Assembly (NCBI RefSeq): GCF_041080625.1 | Contig: NZ_CP163518.1 | Coordinates: 6,317,501-6,381,500 of the forward strand | DNA from: Streptomyces sp. CG1 | GTDB taxonomy: Bacteria; Actinomycetota; Actinomycetes; Streptomycetales; Streptomycetaceae | Length of the DNA: 64,000 nt | Direction of reading: 5' to 3' | Part shown: positions 29,173-39,146 of the stretch, piece by piece | Position numbering within the stretch: position 1 is the stretch's first letter | Layout: every line of letters starts with the position of its first letter | Translations under genes and position numbers: made by a program | Notes under the pieces: generated by a model | What the model was told of the DNA's origin: nothing | Databases searched by the model: none | Seen by the model: the letters and a program-made list of their open reading frames with translations, nothing else

Positions 29173-29643
29173 ATGCCTCGTAAGGGCCCCGCCCCGAAGC
29201 GCCCGGTCATCATCGACCCGGTCTACGGTTCTCCTCTGGTGACCTCCCTCATCAACAAGGTGCTGCTCAACGGCAAGCGCTCCACCGCCGAGCGCATCGT
29301 CTACGGCGCCATGGAGGGTCTGCGTGAGAAGACGGGCAACGACCCGATCATCACGCTGAAGCGCGCGCTGGAGAACATCAAGCCGACCCTCGAGGTCAAG
29401 TCCCGCCGCGTCGGTGGTGCGACGTACCAGGTTCCGATCGAGGTCAAGCCCGGTCGTGCCAACACGCTCGCGCTGCGCTGGCTCGTCGGTTACTCCCGCG
29501 CCCGTCGCGAGAAGACCATGACCGAGCGTCTGCTCAACGAGCTTCTCGACGCTTCGAACGGCCTCGGTGCGGCCGTCAAGAAGCGCGAGGACACGCACAA
29601 GATGGCCGAGTCCAACAAGGCCTTCGCGCACTACCGCTGGTAG
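29173..29643 (+). CDS. rpsG: 30S ribosomal protein S7
   Basis: 156 aa. Nucleates the 30S head on the 3' domain of 16S rRNA and contacts E-site tRNA. Seen: [47 protein letters not shown]-type segment ([20 protein letters not shown]) and C-terminal [17 protein letters not shown] with AAGGAGAAG site that overlaps the end of rpsL. In other bacteria S7 represses the str operon; no clear 16S-mimic structure was identified here. Confidence 0.98.
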   Translation: MPRKGPAPKRPVIIDPVYGSPLVTSLINKVLLNGKRSTAERIVYGAMEGLREKTGNDPIITLKRALENIKPTLEVKSRRVGGATYQVPIEVKPGRANTLALRWLVGYSRARREKTMTERLLNELLDASNGLGAAVKKREDTHKMAESNKAFAHYRW

Positions 29644-29682
29644 TCGCTACCCACATCGAGACCGAGAGAAGACTGAAGCCTT

Positions 29683-31809
29683 ATGGCTACCACTTCACTT
29701 GACCTGGCCAAGGTCCGCAACATCGGGATCATGGCCCACATCGACGCGGGCAAGACGACCACCACCGAGCGGATCCTGTTCTACACCGGTGTGTCCTACA
29801 AGATCGGTGAGGTCCACGACGGCGCTGCCACCATGGACTGGATGGAGCAGGAGCAGGAGCGTGGCATCACGATCACCTCTGCTGCTACCACCTGCCACTG
29901 GCCGCTGGAAGACGTCGATCACACCATCAACATCATCGACACCCCGGGTCACGTCGACTTCACCGTCGAGGTGGAGCGCTCCCTGCGCGTGCTCGACGGT
30001 GCCGTGACGGTGTTCGACGGCGTCGCCGGCGTGGAGCCCCAGTCCGAGACGGTGTGGCGTCAGGCGGACCGCTACGGCGTTCCGCGTATCTGCTTCGTCA
30101 ACAAGCTCGACCGCACGGGCGCCGAGTTCCACCGCTGCGTGGACATGATCTCGGACCGCCTGGGCGCGCAGCCGATCGTCATGCAGCTCCCGATCGGTGC
30201 CGAGGCCGACTTCAAGGGCGTCGTCGACCTGGTGACGATGAAGGCCTTTGTCTGGTCCGCCGAGGCCACCAAGGGCGAGATGTACGACGTCGTCGACATC
30301 CCGGACACGCACACCGAGGCTGCCGAGGAGTACCGCGGCAAGCTGCTGGAGGCCGTGGCCGAGAACGACGAAGAGATCATGGAGCTGTACCTGGAGGGCG
30401 AGGAGCCTTCCGTGGAGCAGCTGTACGCCGCGATCCGTCGTATCACCATCGCGTCCGGCAAGGGCACCGGCACCACCGTGACCCCGGTGTTCTGCGGTAC
30501 CGCGTTCAAGAACAAGGGCGTCCAGCCCCTGCTCGACGCGGTCGTGCGCTACCTGCCTTCCCCGGTTGACATCGAGGCCATCGAGGGCCACGCGGTCAAC
30601 AACCCGGAGGAGGTCGTCAAGCGCAAGCCGTCCGACGACGAGCCGCTGTCCGCGCTGGCGTTCAAGATCATGAGCGACCCGCACCTCGGCAAGCTCACCT
30701 TCGTCCGGGTCTACTCGGGCCGCCTGGAGTCCGGCACCTCGGTGCTGAACTCCGTCAAGGGCAAGAAGGAGCGCATCGGCAAGATCTACCGCATGCACGC
30801 CAACAAGCGTGAGGAGATCGAGTCGGTGGGCGCCGGTGACATCGTCGCCGTCATGGGCCTGAAGCAGACCACCACCGGTGAGACGCTGTCCGACGACAAG
30901 AACCCGGTCATCCTGGAGTCCATGGACTTCCCGGCGCCGGTCATCCAGGTCGCCATCGAGCCCAAGTCGAAGGGTGACCAGGAGAAGCTGGGCGTCGCGA
31001 TCCAGCGCCTGGCCGAGGAGGACCCGTCCTTCCAGGTCCACTCGGACGAGGAGACCGGCCAGACCATCATCGGTGGTATGGGTGAGCTGCACCTCGAGGT
31101 GCTGGTCGACCGTATGCGCCGTGAGTTCAAGGTCGAGGCCAACGTCGGCAAGCCGCAGGTCGCGTACCGCGAGACGATCCGCAAGGCCGTCGAGCGCGTG
31201 GACTACACCCACAAGAAGCAGACCGGTGGTACCGGTCAGTTCGCCAAGGTGCAGATCGCGATCGAGCCGATCGAGGGCGGCGACGCCTCGTACGAGTTCG
31301 TGAACAAGGTGACCGGTGGTCGTATCCCGAAGGAGTACATCCCTTCGGTCGACGCCGGTGCGCAGGAGGCCATGCAGTTCGGCATCCTCGCCGGCTACGA
31401 GATGACCGGCGTGCGCGTCATCCTGATCGACGGCGGCTACCACGAGGTCGACTCCTCCGAGCTCGCCTTCAAGATCGCCGGTTCGCAGGCCTTCAAGGAG
31501 GCCGCGCGCAAGGCTTCGCCCGTGCTGCTCGAGCCGATGATGGCCGTCGAGGTCACCACGCCCGAGGACTACATGGGTGAGGTCATCGGCGACATCAACT
31601 CCCGCCGTGGCCAGATCCAGGCCATGGAGGAGCGGGCTGGTGCCCGCGTCGTGAAGGGCCTCGTGCCCCTGTCGGAGATGTTCGGCTACGTCGGCGACCT
31701 CCGTAGCAAGACGTCGGGTCGCGCAAGCTACTCGATGCAGTTCGACTCCTACGCCGAGGTTCCGCGGAACGTCGCCGAGGAGATCATCGCGAAGGCCAAG
31801 GGCGAGTAA
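29683..31809 (+). CDS. fusA: elongation factor G
   Basis: 708 aa translocase GTPase. Domain I motifs: G1 [13 protein letters not shown] (residues 18-30), G2 [13 protein letters not shown]3 DTPGHVDF, G4 [10 protein letters not shown]; then domain II, III, IV ([20 protein letters not shown]) and V ending [10 protein letters not shown]. 39 nt after rpsG and read together with it. A hairpin follows before tuf. The standard fusidic-acid-contact regions look normal; no second copy lies in the window. Confidence 0.98.
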   Translation: MATTSLDLAKVRNIGIMAHIDAGKTTTTERILFYTGVSYKIGEVHDGAATMDWMEQEQERGITITSAATTCHWPLEDVDHTINIIDTPGHVDFTVEVERSLRVLDGAVTVFDGVAGVEPQSETVWRQADRYGVPRICFVNKLDRTGAEFHRCVDMISDRLGAQPIVMQLPIGAEADFKGVVDLVTMKAFVWSAEATKGEMYDVVDIPDTHTEAAEEYRGKLLEAVAENDEEIMELYLEGEEPSVEQLYAAIRRITIASGKGTGTTVTPVFCGTAFKNKGVQPLLDAVVRYLPSPVDIEAIEGHAVNNPEEVVKRKPSDDEPLSALAFKIMSDPHLGKLTFVRVYSGRLESGTSVLNSVKGKKERIGKIYRMHANKREEIESVGAGDIVAVMGLKQTTTGETLSDDKNPVILESMDFPAPVIQVAIEPKSKGDQEKLGVAIQRLAEEDPSFQVHSDEETGQTIIGGMGELHLEVLVDRMRREFKVEANVGKPQVAYRETIRKAVERVDYTHKKQTGGTGQFAKVQIAIEPIEGGDASYEFVNKVTGGRIPKEYIPSVDAGAQEAMQFGILAGYEMTGVRVILIDGGYHEVDSSELAFKIAGSQAFKEAARKASPVLLEPMMAVEVTTPEDYMGEVIGDINSRRGQIQAMEERAGARVVKGLVPLSEMFGYVGDLRSKTSGRASYSMQFDSYAEVPRNVAEEIIAKAKGE

Positions 31810-31834
31810 CGCACCGCGTTCACACGCTTTAGGC

Positions 31835-31863
31835 TTGACTCCGGAGCCTCACGGGTCATTCAT
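31835..31863 (+). promoter_or_regulatory. possible tuf promoter in the fusA-tuf gap
   Basis: TTGACT (31835-31840), 17 bp, ATTCAT (31858-31863). The -10 is poor. Independent tuf promoters in this gap are known in Streptomyces, so the position is reasonable. Confidence 0.25.
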
Positions 31864-31886
31864 CCGCGTTTGTGGCTGAATGACCC
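31853..31886 (+). promoter_or_regulatory. fusA-tuf intergenic hairpin
   Basis: Perfect 10-bp arms GGGTCATTCA (31853-31862) / TGAATGACCC (31877-31886), 14-nt loop, no T-tract. It could partly terminate the fusA transcript or mark an mRNA processing point that allows higher tuf expression. Confidence 0.5.
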
Positions 31887-31965
31887 GGGGCCCGGGACTT
31901 AACAGCAAAGATCACCTGGCGCCGACGAACCAAGGCGTACAGAACCACTCCACAGGAGGACCCCA

Positions 31966-33159
<1,194 letters not shown>

Positions 33160-33199
33160 GCTCCGCTTGCTTGAGGGTCACCTGACCTAAGGGTCTGAC

Positions 33200-33355
33200 C
33201 TAAGAGGAGGCCCGTACGACTCCGGTCGTACGGGCCTCTTCGCGTTTGCGGCGAGGCTGATCGGCCGCCTTCTTCTCCACCTGGGCCAGGAAGCGGGCGG
33301 GGGCCGTACGGGCGGCCTCCTCAGCGCCGAAGGCGTACTCCCATTTCCAGCTCAC
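33200..33355 (-). CDS. 51-residue ORF coupled to the nuclease-like gene; tail inside the tuf terminator
   Basis: GTG at 33355 overlaps the TGA of the upstream minus-strand gene by 4 nt. The protein begins MSWKWEYAFGAEEAARTAPA and continues RFLAQVEKKAADQPRRK. The N-terminal pattern recalls short Streptomyces proteins starting MxWxWEY that continue for another ~40-50 residues. Here the last ~12 residues are encoded by the tuf terminator hairpin, suggesting a truncated gene. Family link from memory of the pattern only. Confidence 0.35.
   Translation of the reverse strand: MSWKWEYAFGAEEAARTAPARFLAQVEKKAADQPRRKREEARTTGVVRASS
33207..33240. terminator. terminator after tuf
   Basis: Perfect 14-bp stem GAGGCCCGTACGAC (33207-33220), loop TCCG, GTCGTACGGGCCTC (33225-33238), then TT. 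Confidence 0.85.
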
Positions 33356-34356
33356 CTACGGACTTCCTTCATGGCCTCGTCCAGCACCGCGCTGAGCTCG
33401 TGGAGGGCTTCCTGCGCAACCACGGGGTCTTCGTTTTCCAGGTTGTCCTTCGCGTGGGCATAACGGGTGGACAGATCAGGCCGACGGGCGATCTCGATGT
33501 CTCTGGCCCAGGTCAGCACCCAGCCCCGCACAGGGCTCAGGGATTGCCACTCGACCGCCTTGGCGAAGGCTTCGTCCCTCTTGACCTGCATCTCTTCCAG
33601 GCGTCCGGGGTGGACAACGGCGAGAGCCGCGCGCAGAGCCTCCGGGGTTTGCTCGGGGCGGGGGATCAGCGTGTCCGTGGTCGGCCTGAGCGGCAGGTCG
33701 AAGGCCATGAGATGCCTCCAGAGGCTGGCGGCCGGAGTTTCCGCCAGGCCCTTTTCAGCGAGGCGAATGAAGGTGGTAGCGGCGTCTTCGTCCTCGGCTT
33801 GCAAGTTCTTCAGCGCGAGTGCCAGCGCCTTCAGCACGTCACCGGTCTCTGGACCACGGCTGTGCACAGAGGCGGACAGCACCGCTAGTGGGATGTCGCG
33901 GGAAGCCTCGTCCAAGGTGCTGATGACGGGCACAGTGTCCGGCCCCAGCACGGGGAGATGCAGGGTGAACGTGGGCCATTGCGGTGGCCCCACGTGGAAT
34001 TGCTGGGAGGCCCACGTGGCGCTGTACCTGTCCTGGCAGACGACGAGCAGAACCGGGGGCAGCGAGAATTCGACGGACAGATAGGTGAGGCAATGGAGCC
34101 AGTCGGCGACCTTGTCCGGGCTTTTCTCGCCCAGCGCCTCCACAGCGAGGACGAAGCTCCCGTCGGCGGCCGTGTCCATGCGAAGTAAGGTGCGGTCGCG
34201 CCACTCAAGTGGGCAGCGCTCGGTCTGTTGTGCCGGGAAAGGCGATGCGGAGAGCGGGTCGCCCACGGAGAGGCCGAGAGGTTTGACGGCTTGGGCGAAG
34301 AGCCCCGGGTCCTGCTGGAAGAGCCGCTGCATTGCTTCGTGCAGGGAGTTGGTCAT
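33352..34356 (-). CDS. conserved Streptomyces protein, possible Rpn/PD-(D/E)XK nuclease-like
   Basis: 334 aa, soluble. N-terminus MTNSLHEAMQRLFQQDPGLF, then LEWRDRTLLRM...FVLAVEALGEKSPDK followed by CLTYLSVEFSLPPVLLVVCQ. The D...VExxxxK spacing with flanking strands resembles the core of Rpn-type (YhgA-like) PD-(D/E)XK nucleases, and this architecture is common in Streptomyces as multicopy hypothetical genes. The C-terminal half is helical. The nuclease reading is inference. First gene of an apparent two-gene minus-strand unit with the 51-residue ORF, in the variable interval between tuf and rpsJ. Confidence 0.55.
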   Translation of the reverse strand: MTNSLHEAMQRLFQQDPGLFAQAVKPLGLSVGDPLSASPFPAQQTERCPLEWRDRTLLRMDTAADGSFVLAVEALGEKSPDKVADWLHCLTYLSVEFSLPPVLLVVCQDRYSATWASQQFHVGPPQWPTFTLHLPVLGPDTVPVISTLDEASRDIPLAVLSASVHSRGPETGDVLKALALALKNLQAEDEDAATTFIRLAEKGLAETPAASLWRHLMAFDLPLRPTTDTLIPRPEQTPEALRAALAVVHPGRLEEMQVKRDEAFAKAVEWQSLSPVRGWVLTWARDIEIARRPDLSTRYAHAKDNLENEDPVVAQEALHELSAVLDEAMKEVRR

Positions 34357-34399
34357 GGGGGAGCGGTCCTTTCATCGGGCATCGCGTCGGGATAGCGGG

Positions 34400-35326
34400 T
34401 CAGGCGGCCTGCGTACGGATCGCCCTCCGGCACTCGCGGCAGCGGCCCCGGGCGGGCGACCGGAAGGCGCGGTCGCAGCCGTCGCAGGTCTGGAGGGGGT
34501 GTCGGACGGCTGGGGGCGGTTCGGGCGCGCGGTACGGAGGAAGGGGCGGGAGCCTCGCAGTCAGGCGGTGGGCCACGAGGCCGGCCGGCCGGATGAGGGG
34601 TTCCGGTGGCAGGTCGGCGGTCAGGGCGTGGCTCACGGCGGTGGGGGTGAGGTCCCGCTCCAGCCAGGCCGCGACTCCGGGCGCGAGGTGCTCGGCGTCG
34701 GTGGCGGACAGAAGCAGGCGGGGGTCCGTGCGACGGAGGCCGGCCAGGACGTCGGTGGTCGCCTGGAGGAGGGCGGGGGACGGGTATGCGGGCTTCGGTA
34801 CAGCGGGGAGGGAGCGGCGTGCGGGCTTCGGCCGCGGGGTGGTGGCGGCGCGGCGGGCCGGGGCCTCGATCGGTGGCGCTTCGGACGCGTCGCGGTGTCG
34901 GCCGGGCTGGTTGCAGGAGATCGTGCGGGTGACGATACGGCCGCCGGGGCCGCGTTGGCGTTCGCGGCGGAGGTGGCCGTGTGTCTCCAGTTCGCGCAGG
35001 ACGGCGGCGATACGGGTCGCACCCTCGGGGAAGCGGGCGGCGAGGGTCTTGATGTCGACACGGGCGCCGGGCGGCAGCGACTGGATGTGCACACCGAGCC
35101 CGATGGCGAGCGCGGACAGCTCCGGGTGCTGAGCCAGGTGGTTGCCGATCACCGTGAAGCGGGTGGTGTGGCGGGTGTGGTCGTGGACGAGTCCGCCGGA
35201 GTGCCCGGAGTGCCCGGAGTGCCCGGAGTGACCGGAGTGAGTGGAATGGGGACGCCGGATCGGGTGTTTGTTGGCGGCAACGCGGGACTCGGCGTGCGGG
35301 GGCGCGCTAGGGTTTTCAACATCCAT
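34400..35326 (-). CDS. winged-helix protein with C-terminal zinc ribbon
   Basis: 308 aa from the second in-frame ATG (MDVENPSAPP, 35326); an ATG 13 codons earlier (35365) is possible and neither has a clear ribosome site. Order: low-complexity HSG repeats, then FTVIGNHLAQHPELSALAIG and HIQSLPPGARVDIKTLAARF, RIAAVLRELETHGHLRRE, a helix-turn-helix with wing; an Arg/Pro linker; a helical part; and a C-terminal CDGCDRAF...GRCRECRRA four-Cys zinc ribbon. This family is widespread in Streptomyces, often near XRE/DUF397 genes. It probably binds DNA; target unknown. Confidence 0.65.
   Translation of the reverse strand: MDVENPSAPPHAESRVAANKHPIRRPHSTHSGHSGHSGHSGHSGGLVHDHTRHTTRFTVIGNHLAQHPELSALAIGLGVHIQSLPPGARVDIKTLAARFPEGATRIAAVLRELETHGHLRRERQRGPGGRIVTRTISCNQPGRHRDASEAPPIEAPARRAATTPRPKPARRSLPAVPKPAYPSPALLQATTDVLAGLRRTDPRLLLSATDAEHLAPGVAAWLERDLTPTAVSHALTADLPPEPLIRPAGLVAHRLTARLPPLPPYRAPEPPPAVRHPLQTCDGCDRAFRSPARGRCRECRRAIRTQAA
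35196..35240. repeat. five tandem 9-bp repeats encoding (HSG)n
   Basis: CCGGAGTGC x3 then CCGGAGTGA x2, in phase with the minus-strand frame, so gain or loss of units keeps the reading frame. Confidence 0.9.
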
Positions 35327-35524
35327 CAGGAAGTTGCGCCTTCCTCGGTGGTCAGGCCCTCGCACTGGGATGCCAGTCCCGGCGAGGGCCGTCGCATGTC
35401 TGGGGTTTGTTGCGCTGAGCGTAAGACAGGCAACCCGCTTGAAATCCAGCCGAGTTGGCGATGTTCACCCTCGTGGGTGAGTTTGCGCCGCGGGCGCGAC
35501 AGGTGGGGCTTGGTGGGGGTCCTT

Positions 35525-36004
35525 TCACCTTTGTTTTTTCCCTTGGGAAAGACCGCCCGTGGCACCGGAGCACGGTCCGCCGGGTTCCGGTGCGGGGAAC
35601 GAGACCTCGGCCCAGACGGTTTTGCGCGGGTGCCGTCCCCGGGCGACGCCCCAGCGGTCGGCGAGGGCTTCCACGAGGACGAGTCCGCGGCCTGATTCAC
35701 CGGCCGTGGGCGGGAGTTGGAGCCGTGGGAGGCGGTCACCGCGCGTGTCGGCGACCTCGATACGGAGCGTGCTGCCGACCACGTAGAGCAGCAACTGGAA
35801 GTCACGGCCTGGGACGCGTCCGTGGGTGGACGCGTTCGCGGCCAGCTCGGCGACGATCTGCGTGGCCCTCTCCAACGGCAGCCCCCAGGCGCGGAGTTGC
35901 TGCTCGGTGAGCAGCCGGGCGAGACGGGCGCCGCGTGGCGTGGGGGACAGGCGGACGCTGAAGTTGGGGATATTCCCGCCGAGTTGGATTTCAGGGGCAG
36001 CCAT
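35525..36004 (-). CDS. HATPase (anti-sigma/RsbW-like) ATP-binding protein
   Basis: 159 aa from ATG 36004; a GTG four codons upstream (36016) is equally possible since neither has a strong site. GHKL fold: N-box IVAELAANASTHG with the Mg-binding Asn, G1 IEVADTRGDRLPRL, G2 SGRGLVLVEALADRWGV. No dimer helix of a full histidine kinase. Such proteins are abundant in Streptomyces and phosphorylate or sequester regulators; many sit next to XRE/DUF5753 genes as here (divergent, 151 bp between starts). Partner unknown. Confidence 0.8.
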   Translation of the reverse strand: MAAPEIQLGGNIPNFSVRLSPTPRGARLARLLTEQQLRAWGLPLERATQIVAELAANASTHGRVPGRDFQLLLYVVGSTLRIEVADTRGDRLPRLQLPPTAGESGRGLVLVEALADRWGVARGRHPRKTVWAEVSFPAPEPGGPCSGATGGLSQGKKQR

Positions 36005-36155
36005 TTCTTGATTCACATCACTGAGCGTGGCGGAACCTGCTTCCGTGAAGGGAGTGACTACGCCTGCACGTACGGTGACTGTCCCCGCTTTGTCTCGGCT
36101 GTCTTGGCTGTCTCAGGCGTTGTTACGGGTACGAGTGCGCGTCGGAGGAGGAGTC

Positions 36156-37004
36156 ATGGGCGACGGTGTGGACGAGGCGGGTTGGGACGTCGAGCCGGGG
36201 GACGAGATCGAGCCGGTGGTGCAGGCGGTGGGGCGCCTGCTGAAGGTGTGCCGGGAGGCGGCCGGGGTGAGCGTGTCCGAACTGGCGGAGGCCCTCGGGT
36301 ACGGCGAGGACCTGATCCGCAAGATCGAGCGCGGGGTGCGTATTCCTCGGCCGGAGCTGCTGGACCAGGCGGACCAGATCCTGAAGGCGCAGGGGCATCT
36401 GAGGGCCTTCATGGAGGACATGCGGAAGGCGCGGTATCCGAAGAAGATTCGGGAACTGGCGGACCTGGAGGGCCGGGCGGTGGAGATGCTGCTGTACAGC
36501 AGCCACAACATCCATGGCCTGCTGCAAACGCGCGAATACGCGCGAACGCTGTTCGAGATGAGGCAGCCCGCGCTCAGTGAAGACGTCATGGAGCGGGCAA
36601 CCGCCGCGCGCATGGCTCGCAAGGCGGTCTTCGAGCGGCGGGAGCCTGCCCCGACGCTCAGTTTCGTCCAGGAACAGGTGACGCTCGAACGCCCCTACGG
36701 TGGGAAGATGGTGCTGCGCCGACAGCTCGAACACCTCCTGGAGGTAACGCAGTTGCGGAACGTCACGCTCCAGGTCATGCCGACCGACCGGGAGGAGCAC
36801 GCCGGAGCGCAGGGCTTGATCGAGGTACTGAAGTTTGCCGACGGCACGGCGATCGGACGTTCCAGTGGTGCGTTCAACGGCCGCCCGGTCTCAAGCCCAA
36901 AGGATCTTCGGATCCTTGAACTGCGCTATGGCATGATCCGGGCGCAGGCTCTCAGGCCGAGGGAGTCGCAGACCTTCATCGAGCAAGTGCTGGGGAGACT
37001 ATGA
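36156..37004 (+). CDS. XRE-family regulator with DUF5753 domain
   Basis: 282 aa from ATG 36156 with a strong GGAGGAGGAG; upstream in-frame codons to 36027 are not conserved. N-terminal HTH (about residues 22-75): VGRLLKVCREAAGVSVSELA, EALGYGEDLIRKIERGVRIP. Then the DUF5753 ligand-like domain: LLYSSHNIHGLLQTREYART, TLSFVQEQVTLERPYGG, LRNVTLQVMPTDREEHAG and a C-terminal ILELRYGMIRAQAL. Known relatives regulate development and antibiotic production together with a DUF397 protein. The stop overlaps the DUF397 gene by 4 nt. Confidence 0.85.
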   Translation: MGDGVDEAGWDVEPGDEIEPVVQAVGRLLKVCREAAGVSVSELAEALGYGEDLIRKIERGVRIPRPELLDQADQILKAQGHLRAFMEDMRKARYPKKIRELADLEGRAVEMLLYSSHNIHGLLQTREYARTLFEMRQPALSEDVMERATAARMARKAVFERREPAPTLSFVQEQVTLERPYGGKMVLRRQLEHLLEVTQLRNVTLQVMPTDREEHAGAQGLIEVLKFADGTAIGRSSGAFNGRPVSSPKDLRILELRYGMIRAQALRPRESQTFIEQVLGRL

Positions 37005-37198
37005 GCGCCGCCGAACTCCACTGGTTCAAGAGCAGCTACAGCAGCAGCAGCGAACCCGACGACTGCGTCGAAGTCGCCCCCACCCCCACCACGATCCACA
37101 TCCGCGACTCCAAGAACACCGAAGGCCCCCGCCTCACCGTCACTCCGACGGCCTGGGCCGACTTCCTGCCGTACGTGACCGAGACTCCCCGTCCCTGA
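37001..37198 (+). CDS. DUF397 protein, partner of the XRE regulator
   Basis: 65 aa. LHWFKSSYSSSSEPDDCVEV, then TIHIRDSKNTEGPRLTVTP and AWADFLPYV: the canonical DUF397 pattern (WxKSSYSxxxxxDCVEVA, VRDSK, W..F). ATG overlaps the XRE stop (ATGA), so the pair is translationally coupled. In described pairs the small protein binds and modulates the XRE partner, in a toxin-antitoxin-like manner. Confidence 0.9.
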   Translation: MSAAELHWFKSSYSSSSEPDDCVEVAPTPTTIHIRDSKNTEGPRLTVTPTAWADFLPYVTETPRP

Positions 37199-37203
37199 GG
37201 GTC

Positions 37204-37728
37204 CTACGGGTGGTAGAGGGCGTGGGCGCGCGTCGGGTCTGCAAGCGCGTCCTCGCCGAGGTGCAGGAAGTAGTTCGCCTGCCATGCCTGAGTGGTGTGT
37301 GCCTGGCGATTCGTCGTGGTCACCCACGGCGGGTAGACGCGGAACCCTCGCTTCCCGGCGGAGCCGTTCCGGGACATGATCCCGCGCTCGCACAGCACCT
37401 CGCGCGAGAACACGAAGTGTCCGAAGTGGTCGTTGTCGCGGCTGCTGATGACGACGAGGTCAACCCCGTCATCGGCATCGAAGGGCCGGATCGGCCCCTC
37501 GGGGGACCGCTGCCACACGGTGACGAACTGGCCCACCTTCGTCGGGGTCGTCTTGGCCACGCGGAACCTGACAGGGAGCCCGTCGAGCGTGAATCGGTGA
37601 GCCGCGTACTCGGCGCTCTCCGGTTCGGGCACCGGCTGCGAGCAGGCAAAGCCGCACGGGTCGTACACCCGTGACTTCGCTGCCAGGAGGTCGCAGTGGA
37701 GCCCTGACCACGGCTGATTCGCCATCAT
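37204..37728 (-). CDS. MepB-family protein
   Basis: 174 aa. Seen: EYAAHRFTLDGLPVRFRVAK followed by TTPTKVGQFVTVWQR, IRPFDADDGVDLVVISSRDN, FGHFVFSREVLCERGIMS, GKRGFRVYPPWVTT and TQAWQANYF, the conserved blocks of MepB, a protein first noted beside the MepA multidrug pump of Staphylococcus. Biochemical role not known. It ends only 6 nt from the convergent DUF397 gene; two adjacent ATGs make the start uncertain by one codon. Confidence 0.8.
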   Translation of the reverse strand: MMANQPWSGLHCDLLAAKSRVYDPCGFACSQPVPEPESAEYAAHRFTLDGLPVRFRVAKTTPTKVGQFVTVWQRSPEGPIRPFDADDGVDLVVISSRDNDHFGHFVFSREVLCERGIMSRNGSAGKRGFRVYPPWVTTTNRQAHTTQAWQANYFLHLGEDALADPTRAHALYHP

Positions 37729-37743
37729 CCGCTCATCCTGTCA

Positions 37744-38320
37744 TCACGCCGTGGCGAACACGGCCAAGCCGAGGAAGAGCAGCACGCCGGTGGCCGTCCG
37801 CTGGCGGCCGGTGTCGGCGAGCCGGTCCGTCGCGCCCACCAGCGCGAACAGCCCGATCGCGGAGGCGCCCCAGCCGCTGCGGGCCGGCCGGCAGGAAGGC
37901 CGAGGTCGGCCAGAAGACACTGACGGCCGCGAAGCAGTACGCCCCGATCAATGAGCGCCGACGCAGAACTGGCTCCGCCGCCGCCAGGGCGCCGTAGCCG
38001 ATCGGCGCGTCCGGGGTGACGACGGCAGCACCCGGACGAGGGGCGGGGCCACGGCCGCCGGCCAAACGCCCCGCCGACCGGCCTGGCCGCGGTGCGGGAG
38101 AGCAGGATGCCGGGCAGGACGCCGGTGAGCAGGGTGCCCATCGCCCGGCCGCGCTTGTCGGCGGGTACGACGGAGGCCGCGTACGGGATGAGGATCTGCA
38201 CGACGACCGCCCCGGCGCCCACGGCCGCGCGGCGCCGGCCGCGCCGAGCAGGATCCCGACCAGGTGGCGGCGCGCCACGATGTCGCCGAGCGGCATGATC
38301 AGCAGCTGGCCAGGGCGTAT
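37744..38320 (-). pseudogene. decayed MFS transporter gene
   Basis: Transporter sequence is spread over all three minus-strand frames: GQLLIMPLGDIVARRHLVGI, then after a shift QILIPYAASVVPADKRGRAM and GTLLTGVLPGILLSRTAARP, then in another frame LRRRSLIGAYCFAAVSVFW and finally RLADTGRQRTATGVLLFLGL up to a TGA at 37744-37746. At least three frameshifts and a missing N-terminal third (no helices before GQLLIMPLGD). Order and motifs (MFS loop D..RGR) are those of a 12-helix exporter. Boundaries are estimated. Confidence 0.75.
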
Positions 38321-38402
38321 CCGGGCTCCATCCCAAGATCCAATTTCGTTCACCGGGAGAGGCCCGTTCCGCAGCGTGGCCCGCATCGACCGCGGCTCCG
38401 GT

Positions 38403-38430
38403 TTGACCTACGTCACCCTGGGGGTATTCT
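38403..38430 (+). promoter_or_regulatory. rpsJ (S10 operon) promoter
   Basis: TTGACC (38403-38408), 16-bp spacer, TATTCT (38425-38430), the same hexamers as the rplM promoter. Expected start near 38437, giving a leader of about 385 nt, long enough for regulation. The leader contains CTGCCC/GGGCAG (38557-38570) and the shared element at 38727. No gene was seen in it. Confidence 0.6.
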
Positions 38431-38726
38431 CTCCGGCTCGATTGGCGGAGCCCCCGCCGTATATGGCAGACTGTCGGAGTTGCTCGGTCGAGTGTTGATG
38501 CTGCGCGCCTCCCGCCGGGAGGACCGGAAGCGAGTCCCACAGTACTCGTCGTCCTAACTGCCCTCGGGCAGCACTGGGGCGGACGTACGGGAATCTTCCG
38601 GGAAGTGTGAGCGCGGCACCGGCCAGGCACCCGGTGGGCCTGAGGTCCCCGGTCCGCGGTTCCGGAAGGGCCGTCGCATTCCCTGCAGGGATGTCCGAAC
38701 AAGGGGCATCTGTGTCAGCGGGAGCG

Positions 38727-38751
38727 CGACACGCCCGACCGCGTGGGTCGG
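38727..38751 (+). promoter_or_regulatory. shared r-protein leader element, S10 operon copy
   Basis: 24/25 identical to 28724-28748 upstream of rpsL; core CCCGACCGCGTGGGTCGG. It lies 69 nt before the rpsJ start. Confidence 0.7.
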
Positions 38752-38820
38752 AGAAACGAAGGCAGCAGAAGGAATCCGCCGGGTTCCAGAGCGTTAAAGA
38801 GACAGGACTACTGAGTAGCC

Positions 38821-39129
38821 ATGGCGGGACAGAAGATCCGCATCCGGCTCAAGGCCTACGACCACGAGGTCATCGACTCCTCGGCGAAGAAGATCGTCGA
38901 GACGGTGACCCGCACTGGTGCGTCGGTCGCGGGCCCGGTGCCGCTGCCCACTGAGAAGAACGTGTACTGCGTCATCAAGTCGCCGCACAAGTACAAGGAC
39001 TCGCGCGAGCACTTCGAGATGCGCACGCACAAGCGCCTGATCGACATTCTCGACCCGACCCCCAAGACCGTTGACTCTCTGATGCGACTCGACCTCCCGG
39101 CCGGTGTCGACATCGAGATCAAGCTCTGA
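38821..39129 (+). CDS. rpsJ: 30S ribosomal protein S10
   Basis: 102 aa. Head protein and, as NusE, an antitermination factor that binds NusB and NusG. Seen: [68 protein letters not shown]. The ribosome site before the ATG is weak (AGGA 14 nt upstream), with a small CTACTGAGTAG palindrome between, which may be part of leader control. First gene of the S10-spc cluster. Confidence 0.98.
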   Translation: MAGQKIRIRLKAYDHEVIDSSAKKIVETVTRTGASVAGPVPLPTEKNVYCVIKSPHKYKDSREHFEMRTHKRLIDILDPTPKTVDSLMRLDLPAGVDIEIKL

Positions 39130-39146
39130 GGGTCGGTGAGCTGAGA

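Noticed and set aside
29695..31443. Long antisense frame over fusA, and similar ones over tuf, glmS, rplB and rpsH-rpsE
   Set aside because: Mirror frames of strongly conserved genes, without ribosome sites or recognisable domains.
35196..35240. CRISPR-like tandem repeat
   Set aside because: Nine-bp in-phase coding repeats without spacers; no cas genes in the window.
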